From: Mucispirillum schaedleri ASF457
GTDB lineage: Bacteria > Chrysiogenota > Deferribacteres > Deferribacterales > Mucispirillaceae
NCBI RefSeq assembly: GCF_000487995.2
Contig: NZ_CP097562.1
Location: forward strand, 989,001-1,053,000
Direction of reading: 5' to 3'
Length of the DNA: 64,000 nt
Shown in pieces: positions 39,861 through 49,367 of this stretch (the stretch's first letter is position 1; the number at the start of each line of letters is the position of its first letter). A program made the translations under genes and the position numbers. The notes below the pieces were generated by a model, which saw nothing but the letters and a program-made list of their open reading frames with translations, had not been told where the DNA came from and did no database searches.

Positions 39861-40178
39861 CTACCAATTATTATATTTTGCATTAAATGCTTCATCACTT
39901 GATATTAAAAGCATAATAAAATGAATAAATGCTATAATTGATGGAATAAATGTCCAGCAAAAAAGTATGGAAAGCACTCCATACATAGTCTTACCTAAAT
40001 AAAACCACTGTATACCAAAACCACCTAATAAAAATGCCAATATAGCAGCAACAAACCTGTTTCTTCCAGAACCTGCTGCTTGTAACGGCTTTAATTGAAC
40101 TCCACAGTTCGGGCAAACAACCGCATTAGAAGAAATCTCCCTGCCACATTCTGAGCAGTATTTAATATTATTACTCAT
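39861..40178 (-). CDS. Zinc-ribbon TM2-domain membrane protein
   Basis: An N-terminal zinc ribbon (CSECG...CPNCG, residues 8-26) is followed by a TM2 domain of two helices with the family motif LLGGFGIQWFYLGKTMYGVLSILFCW. Length 105 is typical. Function unknown; such proteins are common in bacteria. A GGAG site precedes the ATG. Confidence 0.85.
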   Translation of the reverse strand: MSNNIKYCSECGREISSNAVVCPNCGVQLKPLQAAGSGRNRFVAAILAFLLGGFGIQWFYLGKTMYGVLSILFCWTFIPSIIAFIHFIMLLISSDEAFNAKYNNW

Positions 40179-40221
40179 TATATATACTCCTATAAATATA
40201 TTGAAATATAATGCAATAAAA

Positions 40222-40914
40222 TTATTTAGTCAAGGCATAATTAACAGCAGCTTGTGCCAGTTCATAAGTTGCATCAATTACTGGAAGGTTAGTTTTTACA
40301 TAAGGCATAAGTAAAGGAATTTCTGTGCAGCCTTCTATTAACAAATCTGCCCCTAATGCAGTTATTTCATCAATGCACTGCTGAAATAATGGACTGTATT
40401 CTTTAGTTTTACCAGCTTTTACACCTTTATAAATGCAGTCCATTATATTATTTTCTATTTTTTCAGAAAGCACAACAGTTTCAAAGCCGTATTCTTTTAA
40501 TATATTACCATAAACATCTGCTTTAATAGTGCCACTTGTAGCAATAAGACCTATTTTTTTAGTTTCTGGGTATCTACTTTTAACAGCTTCAGCGCTGCAT
40601 TTAACAATATGTATTAAAGGAATATTTACTGCTCGTTCAATATCTTTTGCAAAATAATGAGCAGTATTGCAAGGCATAATAAGAGCCTCAGCTCCTGATG
40701 CTTCAAGACGCTTTGCACTTTCAACTAATTTTAATGATGGATTTATACCACCATAAAGTATATATCTCGTTCTATCTTCTATCTGTGGATAACTGTCAAT
40801 TATAACATGTATATGGTCTTGGTCTTTTTCTGCTGGAGTCTGGTCTATGAGTTTTTGATATAAATCAATAGTAGCTGCAGGCCCCATTCCACCTATTATA
40901 CCTATAGTTTTCAT
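40222..40914 (-). CDS. Aspartate/glutamate racemase family protein
   Basis: A cofactor-independent amino-acid racemase with two catalytic cysteines: MPCNTAHY (about residue 80) and EGCTEIPLL (about 195). The N-terminal GIIGGMGPAATIDLY is diagnostic of the YgeA/aspartate racemase branch. The start at 40914 has GGGGA five nt upstream; the ATG at 40926 does not. D-aspartate or D-glutamate supply for the cell wall or amino-acid catabolism is the likely role. The symporter upstream could supply its substrate. Confidence 0.9.
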   Translation of the reverse strand: MKTIGIIGGMGPAATIDLYQKLIDQTPAEKDQDHIHVIIDSYPQIEDRTRYILYGGINPSLKLVESAKRLEASGAEALIMPCNTAHYFAKDIERAVNIPLIHIVKCSAEAVKSRYPETKKIGLIATSGTIKADVYGNILKEYGFETVVLSEKIENNIMDCIYKGVKAGKTKEYSPLFQQCIDEITALGADLLIEGCTEIPLLMPYVKTNLPVIDATYELAQAAVNYALTK

Positions 40915-40949
40915 TGTATTCCCCATTATTTTAATAAAATATGAAAAAA

Positions 40950-40977
40950 TTTATCCGCAGCCTGCACTGCGGATAAA
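40950..40977 (-). terminator. Rho-independent terminator of the symporter gene
   Basis: Perfect 11-bp stem (TTTATCCGCAG with CTGCGGATAAA), 6-nt loop, followed on the minus strand by a T run. It separates the symporter from the racemase gene. Confidence 0.88.
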
Positions 40978-41007
40978 CGAATTAAATATTAAAGTTAATA
41001 AATTATA

Positions 41008-42303
41008 TTAAATTTTTTCAGTGGTCCAGAATGAAGGGTCCATTTCATCTTCTAGTTTAGCCACAACACATGTTCCGCAAAGGTCGCCAACAATATTCAT
41101 AGAAGTTCTACCCATATCTAAAAGAGCATCAATACCAAGTATCATTGCATAAGCTAATTTTACATTACCTTGTGTAACATCAAGGTTTACAGAGTTCATA
41201 ACCATAATCAGCATAATTGCACCAGCACCAGGCACACCTGCTGTTCCAATAGAAGCTAAAACTGCTGTAATGATTACTGTCATCTGCTGGCTTGCATCAA
41301 GCGGCATACCTACTGCATTTGCAATAAAGGTTGCACAAACACCAAGATATATTGTTGTTCCATCCATATTAATAGTAGCACCAAGTGGCAGTGTGAAAGA
41401 ATAAACACCTTTTGAAATACCCATTTTTCTTTCAGCTGTATCCATAGATACTGGCAGTGTGCCGCCTGAAGAACGGGTAACAAAAGCTGTAAGCCATGGT
41501 TCATATACTTTTTTCAGAAAAAGAACAGGATTTATTTTAAATGCTGCACAAATCAGCATATATACTACAAATATTTGCAATACTAAACCAATATATACTG
41601 CTAAAGTAACATGAAGAAGTGGTCCAAAAGCATCAGCACCTTGTTGAGTAAATACTTGGAAAATCAGGAAAAACACACCAATAGGAGCATAAAGCATTAC
41701 CCAGCCAACTACTCTAAATATTACTTGAGCACAGCCATCAAAGAATTTGTAAACTACATCTGCACTTTCTTTTACTTTTTCATCTCTACTGTCCCTTGCA
41801 AATGCAAGTGCAATACCAAAGAAAATAGAAAAGAAAATAATAGGAAGAACATCACCTTTTGCAATAGATGCAAATGGATTTGTAGGGATAATATTAAGGA
41901 ATATTGTTACAAGAGATGGAGCTTCTTTAGCTGTTATTTCTTTTGCAGTTTCCGCTAATACAATGCCTTGTCCTGGCTGCATTATATTACCAACAACTAA
42001 ACCAACAATAATTGCCATCAAGGAAGTAAGCATATAGAAAATAATAATCTTAACACCAACTTTACCAAGCCTGCTAGGTTCAATACTTGCAACACCACTA
42101 ACCAGTGTAAAAATAATAACTGGTGTAACAATCATTTTTAAAAGATTGATAAATAATGTGCCAAGCGGAGCAGCTACTAAAAGAGCATATTTTCTAACAA
42201 CATTATCTGGTGAAATAAATGCGAAAATAACACCAGTTATTGCACCAAGTATAAGACCTATGAGAATAGCCCACAGCAGCATTTTGCGTTTGTCTCCAGC
42301 CAT
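41008..42303 (-). CDS. Dicarboxylate / amino-acid:cation symporter (DAACS family)
   Basis: A GltP/DctA-type secondary transporter for glutamate, aspartate or C4-dicarboxylates. The start at 42303 has GGAGG six nt upstream and gives MAGDKRKMLLW; the ATG at 42384 adds 27 unlikely residues. Hallmarks are the serine-rich RSSGGTLPVSM, the unwound helix LGATINMDGTTIY and the second hairpin AGVPGAGAIML, NIVGDLCGT. Length 431 is standard. The racemase follows after a terminator. Confidence 0.93.
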   Translation of the reverse strand: MAGDKRKMLLWAILIGLILGAITGVIFAFISPDNVVRKYALLVAAPLGTLFINLLKMIVTPVIIFTLVSGVASIEPSRLGKVGVKIIIFYMLTSLMAIIVGLVVGNIMQPGQGIVLAETAKEITAKEAPSLVTIFLNIIPTNPFASIAKGDVLPIIFFSIFFGIALAFARDSRDEKVKESADVVYKFFDGCAQVIFRVVGWVMLYAPIGVFFLIFQVFTQQGADAFGPLLHVTLAVYIGLVLQIFVVYMLICAAFKINPVLFLKKVYEPWLTAFVTRSSGGTLPVSMDTAERKMGISKGVYSFTLPLGATINMDGTTIYLGVCATFIANAVGMPLDASQQMTVIITAVLASIGTAGVPGAGAIMLIMVMNSVNLDVTQGNVKLAYAMILGIDALLDMGRTSMNIVGDLCGTCVVAKLEDEMDPSFWTTEKI

Positions 42304-42615
42304 AATAGTCCTCCAAAAATAATTTATAAAACAAATAAAATATTGTTCTATCATTAAAGTAAACCATTTTATAGATATAATCAAGTAAAACTTTTATAAA
42401 ACATTATTTTTTTTATTCTTTTACTTAAAATAATAATATAATTGCTTTTTTATAACTATATTTTAAAAGTATAAAAATACTAATGAAATATTTGGTGTTA
42501 TATTATATGGTTTATTAATGCAGATTTTTTATTTTTTTTATAACTATGTTTAAATATTCAGCATTAACTTCAAATTGTAAAAATATACTTTTTTTACTAA
42601 TGCTTTATTTTTTGT
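42304..42615. other. Divergent intergenic region
   Basis: Very AT-rich sequence upstream of both the symporter and the SRP RNA. No gene seen. Confidence 0.4.
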
Positions 42616-42644
42616 TTGACAATATATGATATTACTGATAAAAA
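42616..42644 (+). promoter_or_regulatory. Candidate promoter of SRP RNA
   Basis: TTGACA (42616-42621), 17-nt spacer, TAAAAA (42639-42644) with an upstream TG (extended -10). Transcription would start near 42651, about 44 nt before the mature RNA. Confidence 0.5.
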
Positions 42645-42694
42645 ATAATCTGTTTTTATAAAGTCTCTCTCCTTAATATAAAGGGGTGCATGAT

Positions 42695-42799
42695 GACTCG
42701 TCAGGGGCTGTGCAACCGCTGTTTTAGTAAACCCCGTCAGGTTCGGAAGAAAGCAGCGGCAGCTATTACAGTGGTGTGCCATAGTTACTCTGGCGAGTC
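42695..42799 (+). ncRNA. ffs: Signal recognition particle RNA (4.5S)
   Basis: The highly conserved apical domain GTCAGGTTCGGAAGAAAGCAGC is present, with its GGAA tetraloop and the symmetric loop bound by Ffh. The ends close with GACTCG (42695-42700) and CGAGTC (42794-42799). Length about 105 nt matches the small bacterial form without an Alu domain. The ppiD gene follows. The region can be mistaken for a short ORF on the other strand or for a riboswitch. Confidence 0.93.
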
Positions 42800-42830
42800 T
42801 TCTACAATATAATTATACAGGGAATATACT

Positions 42831-44747
42831 ATGTTAAGTTCTATCAGAAATAATCGTAAAGCTTTATCTATCGTTTTATGGCTTGTAATCATTGCTTTTG
42901 TAGCCACAATATTTGTTGTATGGGGTGTTGGTGAGAAATCTAATGCTCTTGGATATGCAGCAAAAGTTAATGATAAAATTATAACATACGAAGAATATCA
43001 AACCAGATATAAAATGGCAGATGATGAGATACGCCGCTATGGTGGTGCTGTTCAAATTGAAAATCTGCCTGCAAGAGTATTACAATCATTAATTAATGAA
43101 AAATTAATGCTTATTGAAGCAGAAAGATTTAATATTCCTGCTACTGATTTAGAACTTGTTTCATATATCCGCTCTATCCCATCTTTTCAGGTAAATGGAG
43201 AATTTAATATTGACCAGTATGAAATGGTATTAAGAAATAATGGTTTAAATCCTGAACAGTATGAAAAAGCTGTTAAAGATGAAATAAAAATGAGAAAAAT
43301 GACTAATCTTATATATCAAACTCAATCTATCGCAACTGAAAAAGAGATTGAAAATGAATATAATTATAGAAAATCTAATATTACAGTTGACTATGCTGCA
43401 ATTCCTCTTAATACTTTTGAAAAAAATATTCCTGCAAACACTGATAATGCATCATTAAATGAATATTATAATCTCACAAAAGAAATATACAGAGTGCCTG
43501 CAGAAATAAAAGTGAAATATATAGCATTTGATAAAAATAAGTTTTTAGATGAATATAATGTATCTGATGAGCAGGCAAAAGAATATTATGATAATAATGT
43601 TATGCTTTATGATAAAAAAGAAAGTGCAGATGTCAGTTTAATATATATTATTGCAAATAACAGCGATAATAAATCAATGGAAGAAGCAAAAGCAAAAATA
43701 GATGAAGCTTACAGCCAGTTGCAGGCTGGTAAAAATTTTGCCGAAGTAGCTGATAACTATACTGATAAAAATATTATTCCTGCAGAAGGCGGGCATATTG
43801 GAACAGTTGAAAAAGGTATGCTTGAAAAAGATATTGAAGATACAGTATTTTCAACAGCAGTAAATACTTACTCTAAACCAGTAAAAGTTAATAACGGATA
43901 TATTATTGCTTATTTAAATAACTTAATGTCTGCAAAAAAATATACATTTGAAGAAAAGAAAGATGAAATAAAGGAAACTATTAAAACATCTTCTTCGGCA
44001 GAGCTTTTTAATAAATATTTATTAAATGAGTTTCAAAAAATAGCAGATAGAGGCAGTATCACAGCAGTGCAGAACTCAAACCCTGATTATAATGCGAATA
44101 TTACAGAGCTTGATTTTATTGCAGAAAATGAAATATTCCCAGTGACAGCAGTTGCTATTAAACCTGAAACAAAAAATACACTGTATAAACTTAATAAGGG
44201 AGAGTTAAGCCAGATAGTGCTTGACGGCAGTATGGCTTATATCTTTGAGATAGTTGATAGAAAAGCTTCCTATATCCCAAAAATGGATGAAATCAGCAAA
44301 CAGCTTGTTATAGACTACAAAGTTGATAAAATAACAAAAGAAGGTATTAAAGCTCTTGAAAGCGATTTAGCAGGCAGTGGGTTTGAAAACACAGCTTCTA
44401 AATATAATGCTTATATTCAAAATGTATCATTTGTAAGAGACAGTGCAGAACTTGAAAAAATATTTAAAAATGATACTGTATTAATAGAGCAGATTATTAA
44501 AACTAAAAATGGCAGTTTTTTACAAAAACCTTTTCTTTTAGACAATAACTTTTACATTTTCAAAGTAGCAAAAATAACTCCTCCTGAAAAAAGCGGTCTT
44601 GAAAATGAAAAAGAAACTATTGCTGACTATATTTCAACTATAAAAGGTAATGCTGCAGTTGATGGATTTACAAAAAAAGCATTAGAAAAAGCTGATATAA
44701 AATTTAATCAGGAATTTCTAAACAGTATGAAAATTATAATACCTTAG
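42831..44747 (+). CDS. ppiD: PpiD/SurA-like peptidyl-prolyl isomerase, membrane anchored
   Basis: A periplasmic folding factor with one N-terminal inner-membrane helix (LSIVLWLVIIAFVATIFVVWGVG). A SurA-N-like chaperone domain covers residues 35-200. A parvulin rotamase domain follows at about 262-365 (DVSLIYIIANN to NNGYIIAYL, with the conserved FAEVADNYTDK and GGHIGTVEKGML). A long helical C-terminal region ends near 638. Length and order match E. coli PpiD. It follows the SRP RNA, linking to protein export. Confidence 0.88.
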   Translation: MLSSIRNNRKALSIVLWLVIIAFVATIFVVWGVGEKSNALGYAAKVNDKIITYEEYQTRYKMADDEIRRYGGAVQIENLPARVLQSLINEKLMLIEAERFNIPATDLELVSYIRSIPSFQVNGEFNIDQYEMVLRNNGLNPEQYEKAVKDEIKMRKMTNLIYQTQSIATEKEIENEYNYRKSNITVDYAAIPLNTFEKNIPANTDNASLNEYYNLTKEIYRVPAEIKVKYIAFDKNKFLDEYNVSDEQAKEYYDNNVMLYDKKESADVSLIYIIANNSDNKSMEEAKAKIDEAYSQLQAGKNFAEVADNYTDKNIIPAEGGHIGTVEKGMLEKDIEDTVFSTAVNTYSKPVKVNNGYIIAYLNNLMSAKKYTFEEKKDEIKETIKTSSSAELFNKYLLNEFQKIADRGSITAVQNSNPDYNANITELDFIAENEIFPVTAVAIKPETKNTLYKLNKGELSQIVLDGSMAYIFEIVDRKASYIPKMDEISKQLVIDYKVDKITKEGIKALESDLAGSGFENTASKYNAYIQNVSFVRDSAELEKIFKNDTVLIEQIIKTKNGSFLQKPFLLDNNFYIFKVAKITPPEKSGLENEKETIADYISTIKGNAAVDGFTKKALEKADIKFNQEFLNSMKIIIP

Positions 44748-44776
44748 TTAGATTAATATATTAATTGTTGGATATA

Positions 44777-45438
44777 GACTTATCCAAAAATGCAGTGTCA
44801 TATTACTATACTGTTATAATCATGTCATAATGAGCCTGAAAGGCGAAGTATCTTAATCTATCCTTTATTAAAAAATTCATCCGTGAATTTTTTAAATCAC
44901 GCTCTGCCGAAACAAGTTCGGCTATCACTTACTAAAGACGGGACTTCCTGTCCCTATCTTAGTCATACTGAGCCTTAAAGGGCGAAGTATCTTAATCTAT
45001 ATCTATCCTTTATTAAAAAATTCATCCGTGAATTTTTTAAATCACGCTCTGCCGAAACAAGTTCGGCTATCACTTACTAAAGACGGGACTTCCTGTCCCT
45101 ATCTTAGTCATACTGAGCCTTAAAGGGCGAAGTATCTATAATAGTAATCTATATATTCATATTTAATTCGCTCGCTGATACTCACTCAGGAAGACATATT
45201 TTAGTATATCAAAAATTTATACAGTATAAAAATGCTACCGCATTAAAAAATATACAAAGTTAAATAAAGCACAATACACTTCAACTTATGTCTTACTGAG
45301 CTTGATTTTTAAGCGAAGTATCTAAAAAATAAAATAATTTAAATATATATACTCTACTGTAATATAAATAGTTTAGATTTTTCACCTTATAACTTCAGGC
45401 TCAAAATGACTTATATGACAAAATTTTTGGATAAGTCC
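44777..45438 (+). repeat. MITE-like element with terminal inverted repeats and a tandem four-hairpin array
   Basis: GACTTATCCAAAAAT...TGTCATAT (44777-44803) is repeated inverted at 45413-45438, about 22 of 26 positions matching. Inside, two tandem units start at 44824 and 44962 (138 and 145 bp) and a third head starts at 45107. Each unit has the head hairpin (GAGCC...GGCGAAGTA), hairpin 2 (AAAAAATTCA-tccg-TGAATTTTTT), hairpin 3 (GCCGAA-acaag-TTCGGC) and hairpin 4 (GGGAC-ttcct-GTCCC). No protein is encoded. Confidence 0.75.
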
Positions 45439-45518
45439 AGTATCTAGAATGCAGCAGCTGCAATAATCTTAAAAAGTATTAATACTTATTGAAACTTATA
45501 TTACATACATCCTTTGCC

Positions 45519-45573
45519 ATATTATATTATATTATATTATATTATATTTAGATTAGATTAGATTAGATTAGAT
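45519..45573. repeat. Pentanucleotide tandem repeats (ATATT)6 then (TAGAT)5
   Basis: Six ATATT units run directly into five TAGAT units. The array covers the stop codon of the membrane protein at 45568, because TAATC on the minus strand supplies the terminal TAA. Changing copy number would not alter the protein. Confidence 0.85.
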
Positions 45574-46017
45574 TATAAAATTTACTACTGCATATATCAA
45601 ATGGCAAATTGTAAAAAATAAAATAAAAATTAATGCTATATAGTTTTTCCTATCAAGAGCAAAAAATAAAAATGCTAAACATGGTGGGATAGTTAAACCT
45701 AAAATCACAAACCCATTTATTATGCCAGCATAATAAACTAAAAAACTTGCAAAATATAGTAAACAGAAGCATACTGCAATGATAATAAGTGGAGTAAATG
45801 CAATTTTTTTACTTTTTATATTCTTTAAAAAACATAATGAAATAATCATAAAAATTTGAGATACAAATGCTGCTTTATCAATAGTTTCTGTAATTGAATT
45901 TGTCTGAAATATATCATGCAGGGGTGGGAAAACAAAGTAAATAAAATTTGGTATCATAATTATTAAAAATAAAATTAATCCCCAAAATTCAAAGCACAAG
46001 CGGTAATTTTTTAACAT
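45568..46017 (-). CDS. Small four-helix membrane protein
   Basis: Not recognised. The 149-residue product is almost wholly hydrophobic with about four helices and no signal motif. It has only a weak ribosome site at the ATG at 46017. Its stop codon lies in the pentanucleotide repeat. It is probably a real but poorly expressed gene. Confidence 0.5.
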   Translation of the reverse strand: MLKNYRLCFEFWGLILFLIIMIPNFIYFVFPPLHDIFQTNSITETIDKAAFVSQIFMIISLCFLKNIKSKKIAFTPLIIIAVCFCLLYFASFLVYYAGIINGFVILGLTIPPCLAFLFFALDRKNYIALIFILFFTICHLIYAVVNFII

Positions 46018-46302
46018 TTAATTAACTCTGATTATAAAACTTATTTATTATATTTATGCTTTTCACTATTTCTATAAAACAAATAAGCAAAATATCTCTG
46101 CCAGCAGTTAAAATGAACTAATTTAATATAAAACATTTATTAACCGTTTTTTATACTATACGATACTCAAACATAAAAATTAAGAAATAAAAATGAAAAA
46201 ATCTAATTATTTAACATAAAAATAAGCATTTACAAAGTTTAAGTATGATTTAAACCTTTTAGCAGTACAAAACTAAATATTATTTTTCATAATTTTTTAA
46301 AA
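46018..46302. other. Intergenic spacer before the membrane protein gene
   Basis: AT-rich sequence upstream of the 46017 start and downstream of the glyQ terminator. No further signal seen. Confidence 0.35.
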
Positions 46303-46331
46303 AATCCTGCTGTAAAATATTAAGCAGGATT
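46303..46331 (-). terminator. Rho-independent terminator of the arg-glyQ operon
   Basis: AATCCTGCT pairs with AGCAGGATT (46323-46331), 11-nt loop, with T-rich sequence beyond on the minus strand. It lies 14 bp past the glyQ stop. Confidence 0.7.
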
Positions 46332-46344
46332 ATTCTATTACAGC

Positions 46345-47214
46345 TTATTTATTTAGCAGCGGATACCCCAAAGACTTTCTTGTTTCCACAAATTTTTCAG
46401 CACATATTTTTGCAAGTGCTCTTACTCGTGCAATATAGCTTGTTCTTTCTGTAACAGAAATAGCACTTCTTGCATCAAGCAGATTAAAAGTATGGCTGCA
46501 TTTTAAACAGTAATCATAAGCAGGAAGCGGAAGCCCCATTTCTGCAATCCTTACACACTCTTTTTCATAAATCTCAAAAAGATTAAAAAGCGCAGGCACA
46601 TCAGCTGCTTCAAAATTAAATCTGGAAAACTGCACTTCATTTTGGTGGTAAACATCACCATAAGTAAGTTTATCATTCCATTTAATATCATATACAGATT
46701 CTGCCTGCTGCAAATACATTGTAATACGCTCTAAACCATATGTAATTTCACCGGAAACTGGTTTTAAATCAATACCACCTGCCTGCTGAAAATAAGTAAA
46801 CTGAGTGATTTCCATACCATCAAGCCATACTTCCCAGCCTAAACCCCATGCACCTAATGTTGGAGATTCCCAGTCATCTTCTACAAACCTTATATCATGG
46901 TCTAAAATATTAATGCCAAGAGCTTCAAGACTTTTTAAATAAAGCTCTTGAATATTATCAGGTGATGGTTTTAAAAGCACTTGAAACTGGTAATAGTGCT
47001 GCAGTCTGTTTGGATTTTCACCATATCTGCCATCTGTTGGGCGTCTGCTGGGCTCTACATAACATGCTTTCCATGGTTCTGGACCTAAACACATTAAAAA
47101 TGTAGCAGGGTTGAAAGTTCCTGCACCTACTTCATTATCATAAGGCTGGTATACTATACACCCCTGGTCTGCCCAGTAGCGATGAAGATTCATTATTACA
47201 TCTTGAAAATACAT
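46345..47214 (-). CDS. glyQ: Glycyl-tRNA synthetase alpha subunit
   Basis: The catalytic subunit of the alpha2-beta2 bacterial enzyme that charges tRNA-Gly. [37 protein letters not shown] and [26 protein letters not shown] are unmistakable; length 289. It is the last gene of the argD-argF-argG operon, 9 bp after argG. The beta subunit gene glyS, usually next, is absent; a terminator follows. Confidence 0.96.
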   Translation of the reverse strand: MYFQDVIMNLHRYWADQGCIVYQPYDNEVGAGTFNPATFLMCLGPEPWKACYVEPSRRPTDGRYGENPNRLQHYYQFQVLLKPSPDNIQELYLKSLEALGINILDHDIRFVEDDWESPTLGAWGLGWEVWLDGMEITQFTYFQQAGGIDLKPVSGEITYGLERITMYLQQAESVYDIKWNDKLTYGDVYHQNEVQFSRFNFEAADVPALFNLFEIYEKECVRIAEMGLPLPAYDYCLKCSHTFNLLDARSAISVTERTSYIARVRALAKICAEKFVETRKSLGYPLLNK

Positions 47215-47223
47215 ATATTCTCC

Positions 47224-48432
47224 TTATTTTTTTCGGGAAGCATGCATTTTTAATGGCAGAGAGTGCAGTCTGATAAACCCTGTTGCATCACTTTGGTTAT
47301 ATGCACCACCGTCATCTTCCATAGATGCAACAGCCATATTATAAAGAGAGTAATCAGAGCTTCTGCCAATACATGTGACATTACCTTTATATAGTTCAAG
47401 TTTTACTTTACCAGTAACATATTCCTGCGATTTATCAAGCATAGCTCGCATACAGTCCATTTCATGAGAGAACCAGTAGCCGTTGTATACAAGTGCAGCA
47501 AATCTTGGCATTAAAGTTTCTTTTAAGTTTAAAACACTGCCATCAAGAGTTAAGCCTTCTAAATCTCTGTGTGCTGCCATAATAATAGCTGCACCCGGTG
47601 TCTCATATACACCCCTTGATTTCATACCAACATAACGGCTTTCCACCATATCTACCCTGCCTATACCATTTTCGCCACCTAATTTATTTAAAGCTATAAG
47701 CATATTATATGGGCTTAATGTTTCACCATTTAATTTAACTGCTATACCTTTATCAAATTCAATCTCAATAACTTCTGCTTTATCAGGAGCAGCTTTTGGA
47801 CTTTTGCTGTATTCAAACATATCATCTGGCGGACATACTGCAGGGTCTTCTAATATACCTGCTTCAAATGAAATATGTAATGCATTATCATCACTTGACC
47901 AAGGTTTAGAAACAGTAGCTTTAACAGGAATATCATATTTTGCAGCAAATTCCATAGCTTCTTTTCTACCTTTAATTACTGTAAAAAATTCTTCATCTCT
48001 CCAAGGAGCGATAACTTTTAAATCTGGAGCAAGAGCAGCAGCAGTTAATTCAAAACGGACCTGGTCATTGCCTTTGCCTGTTGCACCATGTGCAAAATAA
48101 GAACAGCCAGTTTTTCTTGCAGCTTCTACCATACCTTTTGCAATAACAGGTCTTGCAAGAGAAGTGCCTAAATAGTATCTGCCTTCATATAATGCATTAA
48201 ATGATACAGCAGGAAAAACAAAATCTTTAACAAACTCTTCCCTTAAATCATCAATAATAACTTCGCATGCACCTGATTTATAAGCTTTCTCTTTAATATT
48301 ATCCCAGTCAGAATCCTGACCAACATTTGCTACATAAGCAACTACTTCATAGCCTTTTAATGTAAGCCATTTTAAAATTACAGATGTATCTAAACCACCT
48401 GAATATGCAAGTAATACTTTTTCTTTTGCCAT
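47224..48432 (-). CDS. argG: Argininosuccinate synthase
   Basis: ATP-dependent condensation of citrulline and aspartate. LAYSGGLDTSVILKWL is the ATP-pyrophosphatase P loop; GKGNDQVRFEL and the C-terminal region are intact. Length 402 is standard. It directly abuts argF (0-bp gap). Confidence 0.97.
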   Translation of the reverse strand: MAKEKVLLAYSGGLDTSVILKWLTLKGYEVVAYVANVGQDSDWDNIKEKAYKSGACEVIIDDLREEFVKDFVFPAVSFNALYEGRYYLGTSLARPVIAKGMVEAARKTGCSYFAHGATGKGNDQVRFELTAAALAPDLKVIAPWRDEEFFTVIKGRKEAMEFAAKYDIPVKATVSKPWSSDDNALHISFEAGILEDPAVCPPDDMFEYSKSPKAAPDKAEVIEIEFDKGIAVKLNGETLSPYNMLIALNKLGGENGIGRVDMVESRYVGMKSRGVYETPGAAIIMAAHRDLEGLTLDGSVLNLKETLMPRFAALVYNGYWFSHEMDCMRAMLDKSQEYVTGKVKLELYKGNVTCIGRSSDYSLYNMAVASMEDDGGAYNQSDATGFIRLHSLPLKMHASRKK

Positions 48433-49365
48433 TTATATTCCTCCAATACAGTCTATTAATATAGCTTTTTGAACATGTAATCTGTTTTCTGCCTCATCAA
48501 AAATAACAGATGCTTTGCTTTCAAGAACTTCTTCGCTTACTTCTTCCCCACGGTGAGCAGGCAGGCAGTGCATAAATACTGCATCTTTATCAGCTAATGC
48601 CATAATTGATTTATCAACCTGATACCCCTTAAAATCTTGTATGCGTTTTGCACTTTCTTCTTCCTGCCCCATACTTGCCCATACATCAGTATATATAACA
48701 TTAGCATTTTCTGCTGCTTCTTTTGGGTCATGGGTTAATGTAATTGTGCCGCCATTTTTTTCAGCATATCTCTTTGCATTTTCCACTATATCATAATTTA
48801 CCTGATAGCCTTTTGGCGAAGCTATGGCAATATGAAAGCCCATCTGACAAGCACCATTTATCCATGAATGAGCCATATTGTTGCCATCACCAATATATGC
48901 AACTTTTAAGCCATTTATTTTACCAAATTTTTCCTGCATAGTCATCATATCAGCCATTATCTGACATGGGTGAAAACTGTCTGTTAAAGCATTAATCACT
49001 GGCACAGAAGAATATTCTGCTAATTCTCCCACTCTTTCATGACCAAATGTTCTAATCATAATGCCATGAACATACCTGCTCATAACTCTGGCAGTATCTT
49101 TTATAGTTTCACCCCTGCCTAACTGTATATCTTTACTGCTTAAAAACATAGGATAGCCGCCAAGTTCATTCATAGCTGTTTCAAAACTTATGCGTGTTCT
49201 TGTAGATGATTTTTCAAATATCATAGCAAGAGTTTTGCCTTCTAATTCCCTGTGTTTTATGCCTTTTCTTCGTTCATCTTTAAGCCTTATGGCATTGTCT
49301 ATTAATGTTTGCAGTTCTTTTGGGCTTCTGTCTATCAGTGTTAAAAAATGGCGTGGTTTTGTCAT
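48433..49365 (-). CDS. argF: Ornithine carbamoyltransferase
   Basis: Forms citrulline from ornithine and carbamoyl phosphate. Motifs are STRTRISFE (carbamoyl-phosphate site), HPCQIMADM and the ornithine-binding HCLPAHRGEEV. Length 310 is standard. It lies 2 bp after argD. Confidence 0.97.
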   Translation of the reverse strand: MTKPRHFLTLIDRSPKELQTLIDNAIRLKDERRKGIKHRELEGKTLAMIFEKSSTRTRISFETAMNELGGYPMFLSSKDIQLGRGETIKDTARVMSRYVHGIMIRTFGHERVGELAEYSSVPVINALTDSFHPCQIMADMMTMQEKFGKINGLKVAYIGDGNNMAHSWINGACQMGFHIAIASPKGYQVNYDIVENAKRYAEKNGGTITLTHDPKEAAENANVIYTDVWASMGQEEESAKRIQDFKGYQVDKSIMALADKDAVFMHCLPAHRGEEVSEEVLESKASVIFDEAENRLHVQKAILIDCIGGI

Positions 49366-49367
49366 AA

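Noticed and set aside
42660-42803. Cobalamin-type riboswitch or short ORF on the minus strand
   Set aside because: The GTCAGGTTCGGAAGAAAGCAGC core and closing stem identify SRP RNA; the minus-strand frame is a shadow of it.
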